Of a stretch of 64,000 nucleotides of DNA, positions 7,494-15,184 are shown piece by piece. The DNA is from Onstottus_B arcticum. GTDB taxonomy: Bacteria > Acidobacteriota > Blastocatellia > UBA7656. The DNA lies in the NCBI GenBank assembly GCA_038040485.1, contig JBBPIE010000013.1, forward strand, positions 1 through 64,000, written 5' to 3'. Positions within the stretch are counted from its first letter, which is position 1; each line of letters opens with the position of its first letter. The notes beneath the pieces were generated by a model, which saw nothing but the letters and a program-made list of their open reading frames with translations, did not search any database and was not told the DNA's origin. The position numbers were made by a program, and so were the translations under genes.

Positions 7494-9206
7494 TCACCTG
7501 ATAAACGACCTCAGCGCTTCGATTCTCTGACTCAATTCAACTGGCGACAGGTTGCGATACTGCTCGGGGACCATCTCCTTCGAAGTCGCCTCGCGAGCCG
7601 CAACAAGCATTTGATACTCGACCGCCATCTCATCCCGAGCCGGTCTAAACTCGCCTGCTACTTGCTCGACATCCTGCTGAGTAGCTTTATCCCTGCCCGC
7701 CATCCGAGCGACTCGGCGAGCGCGAATCAACATCGACTCGATGTCCGCTCCTGAAAGAGTCAGGCTGTTCTTGGTTATCGCGAACCAGTCGGTCACTTCG
7801 TGGTCGATCTTGTTCTTGCGGACCATCGCTTCGATCACGGCAAGCCGGTCCTCTTCGCTGTCGGGATAGAACAACGAGATATGTTCCTCGGCGCGGCCCT
7901 GCCGCTTGAGGTCGATGGGCAGTAGATCGGGCCTGCTGGTCATCAATATCCACAGGATGCGACCGCGATTTCGGGTGTCGCCCATCGCCGCCGCCAGCGT
8001 CGAAAAAACTCGCGCGTCCACGCCCGAATCGCCGCCAGTCTCGCGCGAGCCCAGCGTCGCGTCGGCTTCGTCTACCAGCACGACTATCGGCGCAAGCGTC
8101 TGCAGCAGGTTCAGAATCTTTTCGAGATTCGCTTCGCTGGACCCCACCCACCGCTCGCGAAAGTTTTTGAACGCGACAACGTTCAACCCGCAATCGTGCG
8201 CGAAGCACTCGGCCAGAAAAGTCTTGCCCGTACCGACCGGTCCGGAGATCAGGATGCCCATCGGCGCTTCCTCGGTGTTGCCGATGCGAATCGTGTCGGA
8301 TATCGACTTCAGGTAAGCCTTTGCTTTAACCATCCCGCCAACCGTGTCGAGCCCAAATCGCGGCTGAACAAACTCGACCAGCCCGACGCATTCGGCTTCG
8401 ATCAGTTCTTTCTTCTTCTGTCGAATTTTCTCGAGGGTGAGCGGCGCGTTGTCGGCAGCCGCGCTGCGAATCAGCGAGTTCAGATGAACGCGATTCAACC
8501 CCGACGTCATCAAGGACAACTGCTCATCGGTGACTTCGCTTTGAAGCTGCGGCAACTGCTTTTTGAGGTAAAGCACAAAATCGAGCCGCTCGCGGTCGTC
8601 GGGGTACGGAACATCGATAGAAGCCAGCCGCGAGCTGTTCCGGATGCGCGGATGAGTTTCGGCGGGGCTCTCGGCTATCAGGATGACTATGTTGTCTTTC
8701 TTCAGAAGCCGCGAGCTTGTTATCCAGCGCTGAAATGCGACGAGGTTTGTGCGGTCGTCGCCAGACATGTAGCTGACGTCTCCCGCCGGAATGATCGTGT
8801 CGAGAAAGTTGATGATGACCGCGACCTGATCTCCGTAGAGCAGAAAGTGCTCGATCAATGGAAGCGCGCGAGCCGGATCTTTTGGAAGCTGCTTCAACGC
8901 GTCGCGGCCCATCAGCGGATCGGCGACTTGAAGCTGAGACTTAAAGGCTCGCTCGGCTTCAGCGGAGCCGAACTTGATCCCCTCGCTGCGATTGTAAGTC
9001 AGCAGTTGCTTGGTTCCGACAAGCTCGCGTTGAAGGTAGTTGAGCAGGCTTATGTACTCGTCGCCTGAGCGCACCAGATCGTAGATGTTGTTGTAGAGAA
9101 AAAAGTGGCTGGCTTCGCCGGCGTAATACTTGCGGGCCATCCGCTGAGCCCAGCCGGGAAGCTGTTCTATCTCGTCGAGCAGCAGTCTTGTGCGGGTGGA
9201 TGACAT
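7494..9206 (-). CDS. Ycf46-like AAA+ ATPase (degenerate N-terminal plus active C-terminal AAA)
   Basis: 570 aa. The C-terminal AAA module has Walker A GPVGTGKT (about 322-329), a pore-like segment FRERWVGSSEANLEKIL, Walker B IVVLVDEAD (Glu380), sensor 1 ILMTSRPD, and arginine-finger candidates in LKRQGRAEEH. The first 250 residues look like a second, degenerate AAA fold without Walker A. The join LVEFVQPRFGLDTVGG resembles the cyanobacterial/plastid Ycf46 architecture. It is soluble, with no TM. It sits in an operon with PspA, a coiled-coil protein and a two-TM protein, so disassembly or remodelling of a PspA polymer, as Vps4 does for ESCRT-III, is a reasonable but untested role. Confidence 0.85.
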   Translation of the reverse strand: MSSTRTRLLLDEIEQLPGWAQRMARKYYAGEASHFFLYNNIYDLVRSGDEYISLLNYLQRELVGTKQLLTYNRSEGIKFGSAEAERAFKSQLQVADPLMGRDALKQLPKDPARALPLIEHFLLYGDQVAVIINFLDTIIPAGDVSYMSGDDRTNLVAFQRWITSSRLLKKDNIVILIAESPAETHPRIRNSSRLASIDVPYPDDRERLDFVLYLKKQLPQLQSEVTDEQLSLMTSGLNRVHLNSLIRSAAADNAPLTLEKIRQKKKELIEAECVGLVEFVQPRFGLDTVGGMVKAKAYLKSISDTIRIGNTEEAPMGILISGPVGTGKTFLAECFAHDCGLNVVAFKNFRERWVGSSEANLEKILNLLQTLAPIVVLVDEADATLGSRETGGDSGVDARVFSTLAAAMGDTRNRGRILWILMTSRPDLLPIDLKRQGRAEEHISLFYPDSEEDRLAVIEAMVRKNKIDHEVTDWFAITKNSLTLSGADIESMLIRARRVARMAGRDKATQQDVEQVAGEFRPARDEMAVEYQMLVAAREATSKEMVPEQYRNLSPVELSQRIEALRSFIR

Positions 9207-9209
9207 GGT

Positions 9210-9292
9210 GGTTCAGGGTTCTGCGTTCGGGGTTTAGGGTTCGGAGTTCTGGGTTCTGCGAACTCTAAACCCGAAACCCTGAACCCGGAACT
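9210..9292. repeat. Heptamer-repeat hairpin inside the PspA-AAA operon
   Basis: The gap between the AAA gene start and the upstream two-TM gene stop is filled by a hairpin. Its left arm is a run of 7-nt units of type GGTTCRG/GGTTTAG, its right arm the complement (AAACCCG, AACCCTG). Units vary by one or two bases. The same unit family recurs at 11535-11710 and 35105-35255. Confidence 0.85.
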
Positions 9293-10148
9293 ATTGCCGT
9301 TGTGCGATCGGGGGGCGCGCGTGTTGTGATGAGCGCTCGTTCATATCCATCTGGCTTATGATCGGCGCCGTTTCGTCCAGAATCTCCTTGGTCAGCTCAA
9401 TCGAAGACAGCAGCGACTCGAAATCGAGCGACGAGATGTGCTCAGGCGTGGGCATCGTAATCACCTGGTCGTTGACAAGCCCAAAGAAACTCTCGATTGA
9501 TTGAAGCTGTGCTTCGACTCGTTTCATCGAGCGCTCGATGTCGTTGTAGGTGTTCAATCTCTTTTGAAGGAACTCGAGGTTTGTCTCGTACAGTCGCCGA
9601 GTGTCGTCGTCAGGCGCATTGGCTATCGAGCGCTCGGCCTGCTGAATCTGGTTCTGGATCGTCTGGCGGTTGATCGAGCGCATATGGTTCTTGCGCCGTC
9701 GGTAGGTGTCGAGCAGATCGACATACGACTCCCAGTAAACGTCTAGTGTCTGGATTCTCTCCGGCAAATCAGTCACGTGCGTGAACTTCTGATAGTTCTG
9801 ATAAATCTGATTTTTCATCCAGCGAAGATACTCGACTGCTTCGCGCTCACGAGGATCAAAGGTCTTGATCAGGTCTTCGCGTCTTCGGCCTCGATCCGCT
9901 AGCGCGCGGCGGCGCGCTCGTTGATCGACGAGCCGTTTATATCCGGGGGTGTTCGGAACTGTCGAGAGGTAGAGCGCTTCGGTTGCAGCGCCGGCGGCCA
10001 GCGGAATCCACCACGCCAGCCACTGGAGAATGGAATATTCCGGTGCGGCGGTAACAGCAAAGACCGCCATCGCCACGAAGATGACCATCATCCAGATGTT
10101 GAGCGGTTCCTTGATCGCTTCTTTAACGTAACTGACCTGTTCCGACAT
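9291..10148 (-). CDS. Two-TM protein with long cytoplasmic coiled coil, PspA operon
   Basis: About 285 aa, not recognised by family. Two adjacent membrane helices near the N-terminus (IWMMVIFVAMAVFAVTA and LQWLAWWIPLAAGAATEALY) are followed by a charged, mostly helical region with many Gln/Arg/Glu residues, including repeated coiled-coil stretches (about residues 150-225). The ATG at 10148 is preferred; a TTG at 10199 would add 17 residues and leave only 12 bp to the upstream gene. The context (PspA, coiled-coil protein, AAA ATPase) suggests a membrane anchor or receptor for the complex. Confidence 0.75.
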   Translation of the reverse strand: MSEQVSYVKEAIKEPLNIWMMVIFVAMAVFAVTAAPEYSILQWLAWWIPLAAGAATEALYLSTVPNTPGYKRLVDQRARRRALADRGRRREDLIKTFDPREREAVEYLRWMKNQIYQNYQKFTHVTDLPERIQTLDVYWESYVDLLDTYRRRKNHMRSINRQTIQNQIQQAERSIANAPDDDTRRLYETNLEFLQKRLNTYNDIERSMKRVEAQLQSIESFFGLVNDQVITMPTPEHISSLDFESLLSSIELTKEILDETAPIISQMDMNERSSQHARPPIAQRQ

Positions 10149-10211
10149 AGTCTTCAGTTGTTGATTCAACCGCGCCCGCAACGAGCCAACGACCGCCAAG
10201 AACGCACAACA

Positions 10212-10604
10212 TCAGGAGGATTCGGTCTCCAGCTTTAGAATGCGTTCCTCAAAATCGTCGCGATCATTGAGAAGCTTGGCTACATCCGAGAACACTGGCC
10301 GGAGCCTTAGCTTAAGGTCTTTGAACTCGTCATAAACCCATCGCAGCCGTCGGTCCATGCCCTCTTGTCGTTCTTCCATACGCTGTTGGCGTTCGTCGAG
10401 AGCCGTAAGTCGCGACAGTACCTGTTCCCAGATCGGCCGCGTATCATAGAGCCGAGCCTCGACCTTTGCTTCTAGGTTCGTCAGGTGTTTGTCCTGTTCA
10501 GTTTGGTGCGCTTCCAGCCGGTCCAAACGCTCGATCACCGTCCTCAAGAGGTTAATCACCTCGTCGAATTGCTCAGTGAGCTTCAGTGTCGGCTCTTCGT
10601 TCAT
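10212..10604 (-). CDS. Small coiled-coil protein of the PspA operon
   Basis: 130 aa, soluble and almost entirely predicted alpha-helical, with heptad patterns (LRTVIERLDRLEAHQTEQ, LTALDERQQRMEERQEGMD). No enzymatic motif. It lies 12 bp downstream of the pspA-like gene. An adaptor linking PspA to the two-TM protein or the ATPase is plausible, but the family is not recognised. Confidence 0.75.
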   Translation of the reverse strand: MNEEPTLKLTEQFDEVINLLRTVIERLDRLEAHQTEQDKHLTNLEAKVEARLYDTRPIWEQVLSRLTALDERQQRMEERQEGMDRRLRWVYDEFKDLKLRLRPVFSDVAKLLNDRDDFEERILKLETESS

Positions 10605-10616
10605 AGCTGCCTCTGA

Positions 10617-11378
10617 CTACTCTAATGCCTTGGCCCGATCAGACGGGCCTAGCGACTTCTCGGCCGGATCGCTCTCGATCCTCGGCGGTGCCGGCGTTGA
10701 CTGTGACACTGCGGGAGCAAGACCCATCTGCTGCTTATAAGCCGTCAGCGTGTCTTCGACTTGAATGTTGAGCGACTCGCGTTCGATGTCCTGAATCTGC
10801 GATTCGACTCCACCGGTCGAAAGGTCCATACGCGCTTCGGCAGCAGCGGCGCGCCGCTGAATCTTCTCGCGCATCTCCTCGAACGTGCCCGCGTCGTCAC
10901 CAATCTTGAACGAAGCCATGGTCTGCGAAAGCTGCTCCTGCATCTTTGCGGCGCGAGCTTCGTTGACGAGTTGCTGCGCTTCGAAAGTTCTTTTCTTGAC
11001 CTGAAGGATGTAGTTGTCAAGGAACTTCTTGGCTTGCTCGGAAGCGGTGCGCGAGGTGTCGAGTTGCGCGCGCGACCGATCCAGCGCTATCTGCTTCTCT
11101 TGAAGAGCTGTGATATAAGTCCGCGCAATGTCGTCGCGGCCTTGAGTGATCGATGCCTTAACCTTGGCGTCGTAGTCCTTGATCTCTCTTTCGAGCGTTG
11201 TGACTTCCTTTTGCAAAAGCTTCTCGGTGGCCATTACCTGAACCACGTTGTCCTGCATATCAGGGACTTTCATGCGCATATCGCGCATGGTTTCCTTAAG
11301 GATCAGCTCGGGGTCTTCGGCCTTCTCGATGATGCCCCCAAAAACGGAACGGAACAGCCTCTTCAGTCTATTCCACAT
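10617..11378 (-). CDS. PspA/IM30 (Vipp1) family membrane-associated protein
   Basis: 253 aa. It starts with an amphipathic helix (MWNRLKRLFRSVFGGIIEKA) followed by EDPELILKETMRDMRMKVPDMQDNVVQVMA, the canonical PspA/IM30 N-terminus, then long antiparallel coiled-coil helices (VTTLEREIKDYDAKVKAS, EKQIALDRSRAQLDTS). PspA/Vipp1 proteins belong to the ESCRT-III superfamily; they polymerise on the inner membrane and protect or remodel it. The C-terminal tail after residue 225 is Pro/Ser-rich. First gene of a five-gene minus-strand operon; no PspF-type regulator is in view. Confidence 0.92.
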   Translation of the reverse strand: MWNRLKRLFRSVFGGIIEKAEDPELILKETMRDMRMKVPDMQDNVVQVMATEKLLQKEVTTLEREIKDYDAKVKASITQGRDDIARTYITALQEKQIALDRSRAQLDTSRTASEQAKKFLDNYILQVKKRTFEAQQLVNEARAAKMQEQLSQTMASFKIGDDAGTFEEMREKIQRRAAAAEARMDLSTGGVESQIQDIERESLNIQVEDTLTAYKQQMGLAPAVSQSTPAPPRIESDPAEKSLGPSDRAKALE

Positions 11379-11941
11379 TTACCCTCCTGAGCTCGCGGGC
11401 CCGGTCATCTAGCATCGAGGCTTGGTCGAACGCTTCCTTCGCTCGAACTGGGTGCGTCGGGGCGAGCCGTCTGAATTTCGTTTCGTAGTCTACCATAACA
11501 GCCAACACCCGAAAAAACTAAACAGGTAGCCTCAGAGTTCGGGGTTCAGGGTTCGGAGTTCAGGTTCGCAGTTCAGGGTTTGGGGTTCCGAGTTCGGGGT
11601 ATTGAGTTCGGAGCTCGCCGTTCCGAACTCCGGCCCCGAACCCTGAACCCTGAACCCCGAACCCCAAACCCAGAACCCTGAACTCCGAACCCGGAACCCG
11701 GAACCCGAAAGCACATACGCGGTTTGGAACGCTCCCGTTCTGGCAATGACACGGGCTCGAGACCTTGCCTGAGTGCGAGGAGCGCCGCTATTACCTCGCC
11801 AAAGACGCGCGAACAGCAGTTGATGCGCGTAGCCTTTGCGTTTTGCCTCGCAACCCGTGGTTTGCTATGATGCGGGCGAATCGAGCACGAGCCGGACACC
11901 GAAAACAAAATCGTTCGCGACACGATTGGAGCTTCAGAGTG
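11379..11941. other. Divergent intergenic region
   Basis: About 560 bp between the divergent pspA-like and polyprenyl synthase genes. It should hold both promoters. The only recognisable structure is the long heptamer hairpin at 11535-11710; no RNA gene is seen. Confidence 0.5.
11535..11710. repeat. Long heptamer-repeat hairpin (GTTCGGG-type units)
   Basis: The left half (about 11535-11617) is a run of 7-nt units such as GTTCGGG, GTTCAGG and GTTCGGA. The right half (about 11627-11710) is the complementary run (AACCCTG, AACCCCG, AACTCCG). Units are degenerate but the period stays 7. It is about 175 bp, one of the longest members in the window, and lies upstream of the polyprenyl synthase gene. 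Confidence 0.9.
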
Positions 11942-12961
11942 ATGCACAGCCGTCTGCAGGCGCCAGAAGCCGAAGAAGCCCAGATGACGCCCGAGGAAAT
12001 CTTCTCCCTTGTGCGACACGACTTGATGCTGGTCGAGCAAGAGTTTGATCGCAACGCTTCGGACGCTTCCAATCTGGTCTCCGAGATCGCCCGCTACCTC
12101 CCCGAAGGCGGCGGCAAACGCGTTCGCCCGACGCTCTTGCTGCTCTCCTCTCGCTTGATTAACGGGGAAGCGGGTTCCTCATCCATTCGCATGGCCGCAG
12201 TGATGGAGATGCTTCACACCGCGACGCTTGTTCATGACGACATAATAGATGATGCGCGAGTGCGCCGCGGACGCGCGTCGGCCAACGTGCAGTGGGGAAA
12301 CAACAAGACGGTTCTGATCGGCGACTGGCTCTACATGACCGCTTTCGACATGAGTCTTCGCGAACGGAACTTCGACGTGCTCGATGTATTGACAGGGATG
12401 ACGCGCTTGATGGTCGAAGGCGAGATCATCCAGCTCGCGCTCGTTGGCAACAGTCACATCACGGAAGCCGAGCACTTGAACATCGTGCGGCGCAAGACTG
12501 CCTGCATGTTCAGCGCCTGCGCGGAGATCGGCGGAATCGTCGCCGGTGCCAGCCCCGAAGAAAGGCACGCGCTTGCACGCTACGGAGTATCGGTTGGAAT
12601 CGCATTTCAGTTGATCGACGACGTTTTGGATTTTGTCTCGACCGAGGCCAAGCTCGGCAAGCCGGTCGCCAACGACCTGCGTGAAGGCAAACTTACCCTC
12701 CCGCTGATCTATCTTATGGAGAACGGCAACGGCGAGCATCGGGAAATGATCGAAACAGTCATGCGCGAGTGCGGGTTCGAATCGGTGCGGCGCGAAGAAG
12801 TCCTTAGCGTGATTCGCGAGCACGGCACGCTCGCACGAGCTCGCGCCGAAGCACAAAGCTACGCCGACGCCGCAACCGAGTCGCTCAGCATCTTTCCACC
12901 TTCTCCCTATCGTCAGGCGCTTCTGAGCGTGCCACGCTTCATCATCGAGCGCGAGATGTGA
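11942..12961 (+). CDS. trans-polyprenyl diphosphate synthase
   Basis: Head-to-tail isoprenoid chain-elongating enzyme making polyprenyl diphosphate for a quinone tail or similar. The first Asp-rich motif is HDDIIDDARVRRG, with the GGGKRVRPTL segment before it; the second is LIDDVLDFVSTEAKLGKP. About 339 aa from the ATG at 11942, or 325 aa from the ATG at 11984 (MTPEEIFSLV); the longer open frame upstream is rich in Arg/Cys and unlikely to be coding. Chain length cannot be read from sequence alone, but the family (octaprenyl/heptaprenyl synthase-like) suggests the menaquinone side chain. Confidence 0.9.
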   Translation: MHSRLQAPEAEEAQMTPEEIFSLVRHDLMLVEQEFDRNASDASNLVSEIARYLPEGGGKRVRPTLLLLSSRLINGEAGSSSIRMAAVMEMLHTATLVHDDIIDDARVRRGRASANVQWGNNKTVLIGDWLYMTAFDMSLRERNFDVLDVLTGMTRLMVEGEIIQLALVGNSHITEAEHLNIVRRKTACMFSACAEIGGIVAGASPEERHALARYGVSVGIAFQLIDDVLDFVSTEAKLGKPVANDLREGKLTLPLIYLMENGNGEHREMIETVMRECGFESVRREEVLSVIREHGTLARARAEAQSYADAATESLSIFPPSPYRQALLSVPRFIIEREM

Positions 12962-12980
12962 TATTAGTCTAGAGGCGTTA

Positions 12981-13002
12981 CACAGACTAAAGTCTATGCT
13001 AC
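12981..13002. repeat. Solo arm of the CACAGACTAAAGTCTATGC element
   Basis: A 22-bp arm starting CACAGACTAAAGTCTATGC, identical to the arms of the paired elements at 30183-30278 and 54931-54993. It lies 20 bp downstream of the polyprenyl synthase stop. No convincing partner arm is seen nearby, so it may be a decayed copy. Confidence 0.8.
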
Positions 13003-13023
13003 TTTTTCAGGCCAATCTTTAAC

Positions 13024-15030
13024 ATGTATTGCGACAGATGCAACGTTGAGTTCACCGAAGGGCTTCGCTACTGCAAGTGGTGCGGCCAGGTACTGGTTGA
13101 CCGGCCACGAGTCACCAGCGAGCTTCATGCCTGCCCAAATTGCTCATCCGGAGTTCAACCCGGCTGGATATTCTGCAAGTCGTGCGGTGTGCGACTTGCG
13201 GCGCCGGTCAGCGATCCCGGACGAATCTTCTGCCCGAAATGCGGCACTGCGGCGGAGGCCAGCGCAATAAGCTGCGCTCGGTGCGGCACAAGCCTCGCGC
13301 ACGAACCAGAGCAATCCAGTCAGGAAACACACAACACATCAATCATCGGAAGCTGCCCGTCGTGCGCCGAAAGGCTGGACACCGGATCGATGTACTGCAA
13401 GGCTTGCGGCGCGGCCGTATACGCTCAAGCTCGTCCGTTTGGCAGTTCGGCCCTACTCTGTTCCGCTTGCACCAGCTACAGTCCGCTCGGCTCGACTGCG
13501 TGCCGCGTCTGCGGCAACCCGCTCGGCGCCGAAGCGGACGGGGCGACCGTCGTTTTTGCCCACAAGAAACCCAGCACCTTGCCGGATCTTGCCGAGCACC
13601 TGTCGGATTCCGACACTCAACCGGAAGGCGACCCCGACGACGTAAGCTCGGGCGCGAACACCGCGGTGTTCAGCACGCCTGGAACAGGCGCCGACGAGAC
13701 CAGCACGCTCAAGGGCGGCGATCGAGGAACGGGACTGGTCGGCGAACAGCGCCTCGAAGGTGCGGGCACGAACGCACTGCCAGGAGTCGCTGGATCGAAG
13801 TCAGAAGTCCCGGCTCAAACAAAACGTGTACCTAAGACCAGGATCACCAGTCCGGTCGAAGAGGGAAATGCGCCTCAGCCAGGCTCCGCGGAGCTGCCGC
13901 CCTCTTTGCCGGAGACCGCTCTGATCAATTCGCCTGTTGCGCAGAATCCGGAAATCTCTCGCAGGGCCAGCGCGACTCGTCCTGAACTGCGCGCTGCACC
14001 CGTCCCAACACACGAACACGCTGCCACAAGTCCATTCGCCGAGGGTCAACCGGCTGCTGAGGTTCGCGCTACATCTGGCTTCGTGACTGCACCCGCGGAC
14101 GACCCGCAGGCTCAACCTCAGGTTCAACCGAAAAAGCGAAGCGGCGCGGCGATCGCTTCGGTCGTTGTCGCTCTGATCGTTCTCGTCGGCGCTGCTTATG
14201 TGGGATGGACGTTCGTGGCTAAGCAGGGGACGGCTCAGAGGCCGGCAAGTCCGGTCGCTGAAACAAAGCCGCCCGTCGACAACCCGTCGCCGCCGCCTGC
14301 CCCGCCGGCGCCTGCCGTACCCACGGGAATGGTTACGGTCGCGGCGGGTACTTACACGATCGGCCGTGAAGATGGCGATCCGCTTGAAGCTCCCGCGCAT
14401 CCGGTGACTCTCGCGGGGTTTTATCTCGACCGCGCGGAAGTGACGAACGCTGAATACGCCAAGTTCGTCGAAGCTACAAAACGCAAACCGCCCGCGTACT
14501 GGAAAGGCGCTACGTTTCCAGCCGGACTGGACGACTATCCGGTTATCAGTGTTAGCTGGAAGGACGCGGCTGATTATGCGGCGTGGGCGGGCAAACGGCT
14601 TCCGACTGAGGCTGAGTGGGAAGCGGCAGCGCGCGGAAGCGACGCTCGAAAATATCCCTGGGGTAACGAGTGGCAAGCGGGATTCGCCAACATCGGAGCA
14701 AAAACGGCTGAGAAAGCGGAACTTGGCAAGTATCCGAGCGGGATCGCGGAGGTCGGCAAGTACCCCCAAGGCGCGAGCCAGTCGGGCGCAGTTGATATGA
14801 TCGGCAACGTTTGGGAATGGGTGGCCGATGAGATCATGCTTTATCCCGGCGGCACCGCAAGCCTGTCGGAACCGACCGAAGGGGGAGAGACGCGTCGAGT
14901 GATTCGCGGCGGGGCTTATGACGGCGACCAGAAACACGATGCGTCGTATCGGGGCTATCAGGATGGAAGCTTGCCGTATCCGAAGGTGGGCTTCCGCTGC
15001 GCGAAGAGCGGGGTGGTCAGTAGTCCGTAG
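13024..15030 (+). CDS. Five-zinc-ribbon membrane protein with FGE/SUMF1-like extracytoplasmic domain
   Basis: 668 aa. Five CxxC-x10-12-CxxC zinc ribbons fill residues 1-165 (for example CDRCNVEF...CKWCG and CPKCGTAA...CARCG). A long Pro/Ser/Glu-rich linker follows, one TM near 374-396 (AIASVVVALIVLVGAAYVGW), another Pro-rich linker, and an FGE-sulfatase domain from about 434 (GMVTVAAGTYTIGREDGDP; RLPTEAEWEAAARG; GNVWEWVADE; VGFRCAKSG). The two catalytic cysteines of true formylglycine-generating enzymes are missing from the RVIRGGAYDGDQ segment, so it is probably a binding domain. The last residues (VVSSP) and the TAG stop are encoded by the left arm of the following hairpin. Confidence 0.85.
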   Translation: MYCDRCNVEFTEGLRYCKWCGQVLVDRPRVTSELHACPNCSSGVQPGWIFCKSCGVRLAAPVSDPGRIFCPKCGTAAEASAISCARCGTSLAHEPEQSSQETHNTSIIGSCPSCAERLDTGSMYCKACGAAVYAQARPFGSSALLCSACTSYSPLGSTACRVCGNPLGAEADGATVVFAHKKPSTLPDLAEHLSDSDTQPEGDPDDVSSGANTAVFSTPGTGADETSTLKGGDRGTGLVGEQRLEGAGTNALPGVAGSKSEVPAQTKRVPKTRITSPVEEGNAPQPGSAELPPSLPETALINSPVAQNPEISRRASATRPELRAAPVPTHEHAATSPFAEGQPAAEVRATSGFVTAPADDPQAQPQVQPKKRSGAAIASVVVALIVLVGAAYVGWTFVAKQGTAQRPASPVAETKPPVDNPSPPPAPPAPAVPTGMVTVAAGTYTIGREDGDPLEAPAHPVTLAGFYLDRAEVTNAEYAKFVEATKRKPPAYWKGATFPAGLDDYPVISVSWKDAADYAAWAGKRLPTEAEWEAAARGSDARKYPWGNEWQAGFANIGAKTAEKAELGKYPSGIAEVGKYPQGASQSGAVDMIGNVWEWVADEIMLYPGGTASLSEPTEGGETRRVIRGGAYDGDQKHDASYRGYQDGSLPYPKVGFRCAKSGVVSSP

Positions 15031-15181
15031 TCAGTGGTCCGTAGTCAGTTGGCCGGGTCCAGTAAGCGAACCTATAGCCCATTCAAACAGCCGTCGTTGA
15101 TTAGCCTTCGCTGCCCCTGACGACAGATCCTCGTTGCCCACTACCGACTACGGACTACTGACTACGGACTACGGACTACAG
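15015..15181. repeat. Heptamer-repeat hairpin (GTAGTCA/GTAGTCC units)
   Basis: Left arm about 15015-15050 with 7-nt units GTAGTCA, GTGGTCC, GTAGTCC; right arm about 15137-15181 with the complement (GACTACG, GACTACT). About 85 bp of unrelated sequence lies in the loop. The stop codon of the upstream gene (15028-15030) is inside the left arm, and the right arm ends 3 bp before the next start codon. Confidence 0.88.
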
Positions 15182-15184
15182 CCA

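Noticed and set aside
13024..15030. Functional formylglycine-generating enzyme (sulfatase activator)
   Set aside because: The catalytic Cys pair is missing and no sulfatase gene is present in the window.
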